Shown piece by piece: positions 1 through 5,643 of a stretch of 5,703 nucleotides of DNA; within the stretch, counting starts at the first letter, position 1, and every line of letters starts with the position of its first letter. Source of the DNA: Syntrophomonadaceae bacterium (GTDB taxonomy: Bacteria > Bacillota > Syntrophomonadia > Syntrophomonadales > Syntrophomonadaceae); contig JAUNBV010000120.1 of the NCBI GenBank assembly GCA_030526885.1, positions 1 to 5,703 of the forward strand, read 5' to 3'. The translations under genes were made by a program, and so were the position numbers. The notes under the pieces were generated by a model. The model had not been told where the DNA came from. It did not search any database and worked only from the letters and a program-made list of their open reading frames with translations.

Positions 1-1379
1 CGCGCACGGTGGACGTGACCACTCAGCTTACCAGGAATATCAGGCTGTTGGTGCCCATCATGAGCGCCGGGATGGACACGGTGACCGAGGCCCGCATGGC
101 CATTGCCATGGCGCGGGAAGGCGGTATCGGTATTATTCATAAGAACATGAGCGTTGAGGAACAGTGCAAGATGGTGGATAGGGTAAAGCGTTCCGAGCAT
201 GGCGTCATCGCCGACCCTTTCCATCTCTCCCCCCGTCACCGGGTGTACGACGCACTGGAGATCATGGAGCATTATCACATTTCCGGGGTTCCCATCACCG
301 AGGGCGAAAAACTGGTGGGCATCCTGACCAACCGCGACCTGCGCTTCGAGACCGATTTCGACCAGGAGATTTCGCGGGTCATGACCTCGGACAATCTGGT
401 CACCGGCCCGGTAGGCACCACTATGGAACAGGCCATGCAGCTTCTGCGCAAACATAAGATAGAAAAATTGCCGCTGGTGGATGAGGATTTTAATCTCAAA
501 GGGCTTATTACCATCAAGGATATCGAGAAAGCACAGAAATACCCCAATTCCGCCAAGGATAAGCGCGGCCGCCTGCTGGTCGGCGCGGCGGTAGGCATCG
601 CCCGCAATACCATGGAACGCTCCGAAGCGCTATACGCCGCCGGGGTGGATGTTTTGGTGGTGGATACCGCCCACGGCCATTCCGAGAATGTATTGCGCAT
701 GGTAAAACAGATAAAGAGCAGCTTGCCGGATTTGGAACTGGTGGCGGGCAATGTGGCTACCGGTTCCGGTACGGCGGCGCTGATAGAGGCGGGCGCGGAC
801 GCGGTCAAAGTAGGCATAGGGCCGGGCTCGATCTGCACCACCCGGGTAGTGGCCGGCATCGGCGTACCGCAGATCACCGCGGTGATGGATTGTGCGCGGG
901 AAGCTAACAAGCATGGCGTACCCATCATTGCCGACGGAGGAATAAAGTATTCGGGCGACATCGCCAAAGCTATCGCCGCCGGCGCCAATGTAGTCATGCT
1001 GGGCAACCTGCTGGCCGGCACCGATGAAAGCCCGGGGGAAGAGATCATGCTGCAGGGGCGGCGTTATAAGGTTTACCGCGGAATGGGCTCCATCGGCGCC
1101 ATGAAAGAGGGGAGTTCCGACCGTTATTTCCAGGAAGATTCGCAGAAATTGGTGCCCGAAGGCATAGAGGGGCGCACCCCTTATCGCGGTTCGGTCTCGG
1201 ATACTATTTTCCAGTTGGTCGGCGGCTTGCGCGCGGGGATGGGATACTGCGGCGTGGCTTCCATCAAGGAAATGCAGGAGCGCGCTCAGTTTATCCGCAT
1301 CACCAACGCCGGCCTGACCGAGAGCCATCCGCATGATGTGGTCATCACCAAAGAGGCCCCGAATTATCAGATAATGTAA
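1..1379 (+). CDS. guaB: IMP dehydrogenase, 5'-truncated by the window edge
   Basis: This enzyme oxidises IMP to XMP with NAD+, the committed step of GTP synthesis, in the cytoplasm. The reading frame is open from base 3, and homologues begin about 25-30 residues earlier, so the start codon lies outside the window. Counting from the codon at base 9, two CBS domains occupy about residues 66-175, inserted into the TIM barrel. The catalytic loop GPGSICTTR is at 271-279 with the nucleophile Cys276 (bases 834-836). ADGGIKYSGD at 308-317 binds IMP phosphate, and the flap carries the Arg372-Tyr373 dyad (DRYF). Glu384 in PEGIEG is the bacterial-type residue where the human enzyme has Gln. The phosphate-loop serine of most homologues (GS) is Asn333 here. 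The C-terminus is complete, with a TAA stop. The radical SAM gene starts 28 bases downstream. The family assignment is essentially certain. Confidence 0.98.
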   Translation, partial: RTVDVTTQLTRNIRLLVPIMSAGMDTVTEARMAIAMAREGGIGIIHKNMSVEEQCKMVDRVKRSEHGVIADPFHLSPRHRVYDALEIMEHYHISGVPITEGEKLVGILTNRDLRFETDFDQEISRVMTSDNLVTGPVGTTMEQAMQLLRKHKIEKLPLVDEDFNLKGLITIKDIEKAQKYPNSAKDKRGRLLVGAAVGIARNTMERSEALYAAGVDVLVVDTAHGHSENVLRMVKQIKSSLPDLELVAGNVATGSGTAALIEAGADAVKVGIGPGSICTTRVVAGIGVPQITAVMDCAREANKHGVPIIADGGIKYSGDIAKAIAAGANVVMLGNLLAGTDESPGEEIMLQGRRYKVYRGMGSIGAMKEGSSDRYFQEDSQKLVPEGIEGRTPYRGSVSDTIFQLVGGLRAGMGYCGVASIKEMQERAQFIRITNAGLTESHPHDVVITKEAPNYQIM

Positions 1380-1394
1380 GCATAGAATATTGCA

Positions 1395-1400
1395 GGGGGA
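1395..1400 (+). promoter_or_regulatory. Ribosome binding site fixing the radical SAM start
   Basis: GGGGGA lies 7 bases before the ATG at 1408. It decides for that ATG over the in-frame TTG at 1390, which has no purine-rich site at a proper distance. The choice removes six residues. Confidence 0.75.
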
Positions 1401-1407
1401 TAATGGC

Positions 1408-2286
1408 ATGAGATATGTGGGTAATGTGTTTCGACCGCCCAGCGAGGGGCGCAGCTATATTTTACAGTGCACGGTGGGGTGTTCGCACAATCGCTGCACG
1501 TTCTGCGCCATGTACAAGGACAAAAAATATTACGTCAAGACCATGGAAGATATCCGCACCGACATCAAAATGGCCAAGGAATACTACGGCGATCTGGATA
1601 AGGTATTCCTGGCCGACGGCGACGCTTTGGCCATAGACACCAATGACCTGTTGGAAATCCTGGAATTGCTGTATCAGAGCTTTCCCAGCCTGCATCATGT
1701 GGGGATCTATGCCAGCCCGGACACCATTTTGGACAAGGAGCTGTCGGAATTGAGCGCGCTGCGGGCGGGCGGGCTGACCATCGCTTATCTGGGGGTGGAG
1801 ACCGGTTTGCCGGAGCTGTTGAAGGATATCCGCAAGGGCGTGGATTATGACGAAATGGTAGAGGCGGGCCGCAAAATCCGCCAGGCGGGGATTCTGCTGT
1901 CCGTGACCGTGCTGCTGGGACTGGCCGGGCGCTGTGCGAAAGCGGTGGACCATGCGCGCATGACGGCGCAGATACTCAACGACATGAACCCCGATTATAT
2001 CGGCGCCCTGACCCTGATGCTGGTTCCGCGCACTGAGCTATATCGCCGCATGGAACGCGGAGAATTTGAACTGCCGGGGCCCTTTGAAATCCTGGATGAA
2101 ATGCGCATCATGATCGAAGGGCTTAAGGTGGTGGACTGCGAATTCCGCAGCAATCACGCATCCAATTACTTGCCTATCAAGGGGCGGCTGCCCGGGGATA
2201 AAGATAAAATGCTGGCCCTGATTAACGATATCATCGCCAAAAATGACCGCCGTTACCTGCGGCCGGATTATCTCCGGGCATTATGA
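1408..2286 (+). CDS. Radical SAM protein with CX4CX2C motif, function unknown
   Basis: This is a 292-residue radical SAM enzyme, expected to bind a [4Fe-4S] cluster and cleave S-adenosylmethionine to a 5'-deoxyadenosyl radical. Its substrate is not known. The cluster motif is GCSHNRCTFC: Cys25, Cys30 and Cys33, spaced CX4CX2C instead of the usual CX3CX2C, with the aromatic residue before the last Cys retained (Phe32). A further Cys21 lies three residues before Cys25's neighbours and could be confused with a ligand. FLADGDAL at 67-74 sits where the SAM-binding GGE-like strand is expected, and YLGVETG at 127-133 is the typical mid-barrel SAM/ribose strand. The C-terminal 60 residues (about 230-292) follow a conserved VVDCEFRSNHASNYLPIKG stretch. 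There is no B12-binding, TRAM or SPASM extension. The resemblance is to COG1032-like proteins. The gene sits between guaB and a Lon-like protease, which does not reveal a substrate. Confidence 0.9.
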   Translation: MRYVGNVFRPPSEGRSYILQCTVGCSHNRCTFCAMYKDKKYYVKTMEDIRTDIKMAKEYYGDLDKVFLADGDALAIDTNDLLEILELLYQSFPSLHHVGIYASPDTILDKELSELSALRAGGLTIAYLGVETGLPELLKDIRKGVDYDEMVEAGRKIRQAGILLSVTVLLGLAGRCAKAVDHARMTAQILNDMNPDYIGALTLMLVPRTELYRRMERGEFELPGPFEILDEMRIMIEGLKVVDCEFRSNHASNYLPIKGRLPGDKDKMLALINDIIAKNDRRYLRPDYLRAL

Positions 2287-2315
2287 CCTTCGTTGCCATG
2301 CGCGAGCAAGACGAT

Positions 2316-2324
2316 GGGGAGGGG
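2316..2324 (+). promoter_or_regulatory. Strong ribosome binding site before a TTG start
   Basis: GGGGAGGGG contains a perfect GGAGG at 2318-2322, 7 bases before the TTG at 2330. No ATG in the protease frame lies near it. The in-frame ATG at 2243 is 87 bases upstream, inside the radical SAM gene, and would add 29 unlike residues. Confidence 0.8.
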
Positions 2325-2329
2325 ACCTT

Positions 2330-4768
2330 TTGGGAATTATTGACAAACTGCGGCTTGACGCCAAGGCTTTGAGCCACAAATGCGATGCCGGTATATTCGA
2401 TTTCGCCACTACCGCCGAATTAAAGGCCTTGGACGGCATCTTTGGGCAGGAAAGGGCTCAGCAGGCGCTGGAGTTTGGCCTCAGCATTGAAAACGAAGGC
2501 TATAATATTTTTATCTGCGGCGCAGGCGGTACCGGCCGTCATTCCCTGCTGCAAAGCATCTTGAAGAAAAAAGTGCGTAAAATGCCCGCGCCTCCCGACT
2601 GGCTGTATGCTTTCAATTTCAGGGATGAGGAGCAGCCGCTGGCTTTGTCCCTCCCGGCGGGGCAAGGGGCGGTGTTTCAGAAACAGCTCTATCAATGCGT
2701 GGGAAAAGCGTTGGCCGCCATCGAACAGGCCATGCACGGCGCGGATTTGGGCAAGAGCCGGGGAGAGCAGTTTCAGGGGCTGGTAGAGGAAGCCAATAAG
2801 CGGCTGGCAAGGATGGAGCGCGAGGCGCGCCGTCAGGGTTTTACCATTACCCGCCAGGGGGAGGGTTTCGGCACCGTTCCCATCAAAAAGGGAGCTCCCA
2901 TGAGCCAGGATGATTTTATGGGGCTGCCGGAAAAAGAACGCGGGGAATTGATGAAGCGCGGGGTGGCGCTGCAGGAAAAGATCAATGAAGCCATGCGTCA
3001 ATACCGCGAATTGGAATATAAGGCGCGCAATAGGGTGCAGAACATGGAGATGAAGGTCGCCCGGCAGATATTGCGGCAGCACTTGGACCTGCTCAAGAGC
3101 GATTACAGCGAAAACAAGGCGATAGAGCAATATCTTTCCGATTTGCAGGAGGACATGCTCGACAAGCTGGACCTGTTGCTGGGCCAGTTCGGTGAGGAGG
3201 GCGAGCCCAACTTTTTCCGGCAGCTTGACCGGCGCAGCCTGATGCGGCGCTATCAGGTCAATGTGGTGGTGGACAACTCCGGCTTAAAATGCGCCCCGGT
3301 GATATGGGAGAGCAAAGCGGAATATGTGAACCTTTTTGGCCAGATTGACCACGAAAGCGAATTCGGGGTTTTAAGCACCGATTTTACCCATATCCGTGGC
3401 GGAGCGGCACATAAGGCCAACGGCGGCTTCCTGATACTGGAGGCCGAGCGCGTGCTGCGCAGCTATTACGTGTGGAACGAACTGAAACAGGTCCTGCGCA
3501 GCCATCGGCTGCAGATAGAAAACCCGGGGCAGATATTGGGCCTGTTTGGCAGCAAGGGCCTGCGGGCGCAGAGCATCCCGGCCGATTTCAAAGTTATCCT
3601 GGTGGGCGATCTGTGGCATTACTATTTGCTGCTGGAAAATGACGAAGAGTTTCGGCGCTTGTTTAGAGTGCGGGTAGATTTCGATACCGATATGAAGCGC
3701 GACCGCCGCCATGCGAAGAATTATGCCCGGTTTGTAGCTTCGGTGTGCGAGCGGGAGAGCCTGCTCCCCTTTGCCCCCGACGCCGTGGCCAGGGTGGTGG
3801 AGTACAGCAGCCGGCTGGCGGAGGATCAGCAGAAACTGAGCGCCCATTTCGATCATATCAAGGAAGTTTTATGCGAGGCCAGTTCGTGCTGCGGGCGGCG
3901 CCAGTCCAGCATCGTGCAGGAGCACGATGTGCTGGACGCTTTGCAAGCCCGCAAAAGGCGTTCCTCCATGTTCGAGGATAGATTATTTGAAAACCTGAAG
4001 CGCGATATTTTGATGATCGATACGCAGGGCGAACGCATTGGCGAGCTGAACGGGCTGGCGGTGTACAATGCCGGGGATTACATGTTCGCGCGCCCCCTGC
4101 GCATAACCGCCAAGACCTGGATGGGGGAAAAAGGGCTGGTCAATATCGAGCGTGAGACCCAGATGAGCGGGCGGATTCACAGCAAGGGCGTCCTGACCTT
4201 AAACGGCTATCTGGGCTCGCAATATGCCCAGTATCAGCCGCTGTCCCTGTCCGCTTCACTCACCTTTGAGCAGAGTTACGGCGGCATAGAAGGAGACAGC
4301 GCCTCCAGCGCCGAACTCTATGCCATATTGTCCTCCCTGGGGCAATTTCCCCTCCGGCAGGGTATCGCGGTGACCGGCTCGGTGAACCAGAACGGCGAGA
4401 TACAGGCGGTAGGAGGGGTAAACGAAAAAATCGAAGCGTTTTTCCGCCTCTGCCGGCAAAAGGGTCTGACCGGCGAGCAGGGAGTAATTATACCTTGCCA
4501 AAACGTGCGGGATCTGATGCTCGAGGAAGAGCTGGTGACTGCGGTAGCGGATAAAAGATTCAGCATTTGGGCGATAGCGCATATAGATGAGGGCATAGAG
4601 ATTTTGAGTGGGCTGCCGGCAGGGGAGCGGCAGATGAGCAGCTTTACGGAGGGTTCGGTTCACGCGCTGGTCGATCAGCGTTTTCGTAAGTGGAATCAAA
4701 TTAAGCGCTCCGGTCAGGCGGATAACATGGTAAGCGCCAATGTGATCCGGCGCAGGATGAGGAGATAA
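2330..4768 (+). CDS. Lon-like protease of the LonC/YcbZ type (AAA_32 + Lon_C)
   Basis: This is an 812-residue cytoplasmic S16-family protease, numbered from the TTG start chosen by its ribosome binding site. The N-terminal part (about 12-62: KALSHKCD, DFATTAELKALDGIFGQERA) is typical of the AAA_32 family. The Walker A equivalent is GAGGTGRHS at 64-72, with Arg70 in place of the essential Lys. A long helical, charged insertion spans about 115-285. The Walker B region GGFLILEAE at 365-373 has Glu instead of Asp at its end. An FRRLFRVRVDFD block follows at 441-452. The protease domain (about 570-765) has the catalytic Ser657 in EGDSAS and Lys700 in GGVNEK, 43 residues apart as in classical Lon. 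Characterised LonC proteins have degenerate ATPase sites and degrade unfolded proteins without ATP; the same is inferred here. There is no Lon N-terminal substrate domain and no membrane segment as in archaeal LonB. The next gene starts 7 bases after the stop. Confidence 0.93.
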   Translation: MGIIDKLRLDAKALSHKCDAGIFDFATTAELKALDGIFGQERAQQALEFGLSIENEGYNIFICGAGGTGRHSLLQSILKKKVRKMPAPPDWLYAFNFRDEEQPLALSLPAGQGAVFQKQLYQCVGKALAAIEQAMHGADLGKSRGEQFQGLVEEANKRLARMEREARRQGFTITRQGEGFGTVPIKKGAPMSQDDFMGLPEKERGELMKRGVALQEKINEAMRQYRELEYKARNRVQNMEMKVARQILRQHLDLLKSDYSENKAIEQYLSDLQEDMLDKLDLLLGQFGEEGEPNFFRQLDRRSLMRRYQVNVVVDNSGLKCAPVIWESKAEYVNLFGQIDHESEFGVLSTDFTHIRGGAAHKANGGFLILEAERVLRSYYVWNELKQVLRSHRLQIENPGQILGLFGSKGLRAQSIPADFKVILVGDLWHYYLLLENDEEFRRLFRVRVDFDTDMKRDRRHAKNYARFVASVCERESLLPFAPDAVARVVEYSSRLAEDQQKLSAHFDHIKEVLCEASSCCGRRQSSIVQEHDVLDALQARKRRSSMFEDRLFENLKRDILMIDTQGERIGELNGLAVYNAGDYMFARPLRITAKTWMGEKGLVNIERETQMSGRIHSKGVLTLNGYLGSQYAQYQPLSLSASLTFEQSYGGIEGDSASSAELYAILSSLGQFPLRQGIAVTGSVNQNGEIQAVGGVNEKIEAFFRLCRQKGLTGEQGVIIPCQNVRDLMLEEELVTAVADKRFSIWAIAHIDEGIEILSGLPAGERQMSSFTEGSVHALVDQRFRKWNQIKRSGQADNMVSANVIRRRMRR

Positions 4769-4775
4769 GTATAGC

Positions 4776-5108
4776 ATGGTCGGTAAACTGCGGTATATTT
4801 TAATATTGATCGGGCTTTTGATTTTGTTCTGCGCGGTTTGGGTGGCCTATAACCACACCGGCCTCAGCCTGCCGTGGGACCGCGAAGCGCCCGTCAGCGA
4901 CGATCTGCTGTATGTGCGGCTGGTGTTCAGCGATGATGCCAGCGTGGACGGCTATGTGAAGGGTCTGGGCATCGAGGCGGAATCCCAGTTATACAATGGG
5001 GGCAGTTCTTGCAATTACATTTATGATAAGGATGGCGCGGTGATCGGCGCCTTCAATTACCAGCGACTGTTGTACATTTTATTGCTGCCGGAGCCGGCGG
5101 TCGACTGA
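4776..5108 (+). CDS. Small single-pass membrane-anchored protein, unknown
   Basis: This 110-residue protein matches no family I recognise. Residues 1-6 include two positive charges (Lys4, Arg6), followed by a hydrophobic segment at about 7-25 (ILILIGLLILFCAVWVA) that should act as a signal anchor, leaving about 85 residues outside the membrane. The exposed part is acidic and includes LYVRLVFSDD (45-54), KGLGIEAESQLYNGG (62-76) and a hydrophobic tail RLLYILLL (97-104). Cys19 is inside the membrane segment, so a lipoprotein is unlikely as there is no proper lipobox. The start is ATG with AGGAG at 4760-4764, 11 bases upstream, inside the last codons of the protease gene. The 7-base gap suggests translational coupling with the protease, but no partner or substrate role can be read from the sequence. 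Confidence 0.8.
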   Translation: MVGKLRYILILIGLLILFCAVWVAYNHTGLSLPWDREAPVSDDLLYVRLVFSDDASVDGYVKGLGIEAESQLYNGGSSCNYIYDKDGAVIGAFNYQRLLYILLLPEPAVD

Positions 5109-5117
5109 ATCAATGGC

Positions 5118-5126
5118 AGGGGAGAG
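5118..5126 (+). promoter_or_regulatory. Ribosome binding site of the zinc-ribbon gene
   Basis: AGGGGAGAG lies 8 bases before the ATG at 5135. A nearer ATG at 5127 is in another frame and too close to the site to be used. Confidence 0.7.
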
Positions 5127-5134
5127 ATGATTTC

Positions 5135-5320
5135 ATGAGCGGATTACAGCTGCGGTGTATCATGTGCGGCAAGACGCAGGAAGTGCTGTCCGATCATCCC
5201 AACTTCAAAAAACTCAGCGATCCGGAAAAACCGGCGGCATATGTCTGCGATATATGCAATTACAAGATCCGCCATGAATCCGAGGAGGCGCGCAAGCCTA
5301 CCCGTCCGACCAGCAATTGA
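5135..5320 (+). CDS. Small zinc-ribbon protein, YlaI/DUF2197-like
   Basis: This is a complete 61-residue protein with two CxxC knuckles, Cys8-Ile-Met-Cys11 and Cys38-Asp-Ile-Cys41, which should bind one zinc ion. The spacing, the opening LRCIMCGK and the YVCDIC second knuckle resemble the YlaI (DUF2197) proteins of Bacillota, whose function is unknown. The tail after residue 45 is charged and probably disordered. Zinc ribbons of this size often bind nucleic acid or protein partners, but nothing here shows which. The gene is last in the guaB-led cluster, 26 bases after the membrane protein, and no terminator separates it from the tRNA promoter that begins 12 bases later. Confidence 0.82.
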   Translation: MSGLQLRCIMCGKTQEVLSDHPNFKKLSDPEKPAAYVCDICNYKIRHESEEARKPTRPTSN

Positions 5321-5328
5321 GCAATTGA
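5313..5328 (+). repeat. Tandem 8-bp duplication across the zinc-ribbon stop codon
   Basis: GCAATTGA occurs twice back to back (5313-5320 and 5321-5328). The first copy contains the last codons and the TGA stop. It looks like a simple slippage duplication and keeps the tRNA promoter clear of the coding region. Confidence 0.8.
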
Positions 5329-5331
5329 GGT

Positions 5332-5360
5332 TTGACCTTCGCTGCGGCGTCTGTTATAAT
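5332..5360 (+). promoter_or_regulatory. Sigma-A type promoter of tRNA-Arg
   Basis: The -35 box TTGACC (5332-5337; 5 of 6 to consensus) and the -10 box TATAAT (5355-5360; perfect) are separated by exactly 17 bases. Transcription should start near 5367, giving a leader of about 8 bases before the mature tRNA at 5375. This is a strong, apparently constitutive promoter, as expected for stable RNA. Confidence 0.92.
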
Positions 5361-5374
5361 ACTGCTTGTTTTTA

Positions 5375-5449
5375 GCGCCCGTAGCTCAGTGGAAAGAGCA
5401 CCGGCCTCCGGAGCCGGGAGCGGAGGTTCGATTCCTCTCGGGCGTACCA
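5375..5449 (+). tRNA. tRNA-Arg (anticodon CCG), CCA encoded
   Basis: A full cloverleaf of 75 nt can be drawn. The acceptor stem pairs GCGCCCG (5375-5381) with CGGGCGT (5439-5445), ending in a G1-U72 wobble. The discriminator is A5446 and CCA is encoded at 5447-5449. The D-stem GCTC/GAGC (5384-5387, 5396-5399) holds an 8-base loop. The anticodon stem CCGGC/GCCGG (5401-5405, 5413-5417) presents the loop CTCCGGA with anticodon CCG at 5408-5410, which reads the arginine codon CGG. The variable loop has 4 bases. The T-arm GGAGG/CCTCT (5422-5426, 5434-5438) has the loop TTCGATT and one G-U pair at its base. It is transcribed alone from its own promoter and terminator. Confidence 0.97.
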
Positions 5450-5458
5450 TAAAGACAG

Positions 5459-5493
5459 ACCTGTTTTTTACCAAAGTGAAAAACAGGTTTTTT
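5459..5493 (+). terminator. Rho-independent terminator after tRNA-Arg
   Basis: A perfect 10-bp inverted repeat, ACCTGTTTTT (5459-5468) with AAAAACAGGT (5479-5488), can be extended by three inner pairs to a CAAA tetraloop and runs into six T (5488-5493). It should end the tRNA transcript and any read-through from the guaB-led genes. The stem is A/T-rich near the loop, so termination may be incomplete. Confidence 0.88.
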
Positions 5494-5504
5494 GCTGCTA
5501 TAGC
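5476..5504 (+). promoter_or_regulatory. Possible weak promoter for the downstream small RNA
   Basis: The extended -10 element TGC-TATAGC (5496-5504) lies 17 bases after GTGAAA (5476-5481), which matches 4 of 6 bases of the -35 consensus. It would start transcription near 5511, just before the long stem. It overlaps the tRNA terminator, and its -10 lacks the conserved final T, so it is only a candidate. Confidence 0.33.
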
Positions 5505-5556
5505 CCTGATTATTCCGTCGCATACCTTGCTAGCTCGGCTGGAGAGGTATCACTTT

Positions 5557-5595
5557 ATGGTGTGCGATGGCCCTAAACCTGAAAAAGAATGGTAA
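5557..5595 (+). CDS. Possible 12-codon leader peptide or micro-ORF
   Basis: ATG at 5557 opens a 12-residue ORF (MVCDGPKPEKEW, stop TAA) preceded by GGAGAGG at 5541-5547 with 9 bases between. It lies wholly inside the structured region and ends 6 bases before the terminator hairpin, the layout of a leader peptide. It has no run of one amino acid's codons, so classical amino-acid attenuation is not evident, though Trp before the stop and two Lys-Pro/Pro-Glu turns could affect ribosomes. A chance ORF of this size is quite possible. Confidence 0.28.
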   Translation: MVCDGPKPEKEW

Positions 5596-5601
5596 GGGGA
5601 A

Positions 5602-5643
5602 ACCAGGGGAGACGGCTTGCCCGTCTGACCTGGTCTCTTTTTT
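5602..5643 (+). terminator. Strong two-part hairpin terminator
   Basis: ACCAGG (5602-5607) pairs with CCTGGT (5629-5634), and inside it AGACGG (5610-5615) pairs with CCGTCT (5621-5626) around the loop CTTGC. A 2x2 purine mismatch (GG opposite GA) separates the two helices. CTCTTTTTT follows directly at 5635-5643. No gene ends before it, which implies that a transcript begins between 5494 and 5602 or reads through from the tRNA. Confidence 0.88.

Larger units (their letters stand above)
5511..5643 (+). ncRNA. Candidate structured small RNA or terminated leader
   Basis: I do not recognise a known RNA family. The 3' end is set by a strong terminator and the 5' end is inferred from a weak promoter. 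Three helices can be drawn. The first is a 12-bp stem, CCGTCGCATACC (5515-5526) with GGTGTGCGATGG (5559-5570), including two G-U pairs and enclosing a 32-base loop. The second is a small hairpin from CCCT/AGGG (5571-5574, 5595-5598) plus ACC/GGT (5577-5579, 5591-5593). The third is the terminator hairpin at 5602-5634. The large loop contains a D-arm-like stretch and the GGAGAGG ribosome-binding-like sequence of a 12-codon ORF. It could be a free-standing small RNA, a read-through product of the tRNA unit, or an attenuated 5' leader of a gene past the window. The features expected of 6S, SRP and tmRNA are absent. Confidence 0.5.

Noticed and set aside
1390..1407. TTG start at 1390 for the radical SAM gene
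   Set aside because: No Shine-Dalgarno at proper spacing; the ATG at 1408 has GGGGGA at 7 bases.
275..1409. Long open frames on the minus strand across guaB (275-1048 and 630-1409)
   Set aside because: They lie opposite an unambiguous IMP dehydrogenase, have no ribosome binding site or recognisable domains, and are rich in residues produced by reading a GC-rich gene backwards.
2243..2329. Upstream ATG start at 2243 for the protease
   Set aside because: It overlaps the radical SAM gene by 44 bases, lacks a ribosome binding site, and the added 29 residues do not look like the family. The TTG at 2330 has a perfect GGAGG at 7 bases.
5332..5595. An 87-codon open frame running through the tRNA promoter, tRNA and terminator
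   Set aside because: It begins at the -35 box and reads through a complete tRNA. Only its last 12 codons, from the ATG at 5557, have their own ribosome binding site.
5511..5643. Identity as 6S, SRP or tmRNA, or as a common riboswitch
   Set aside because: There is no central bubble closed by 5'/3' ends as in 6S, no GGAAG-type SRP apical loop, no tRNA-like ends as in tmRNA, and I could not match conserved cores of the common riboswitches I compared from memory.
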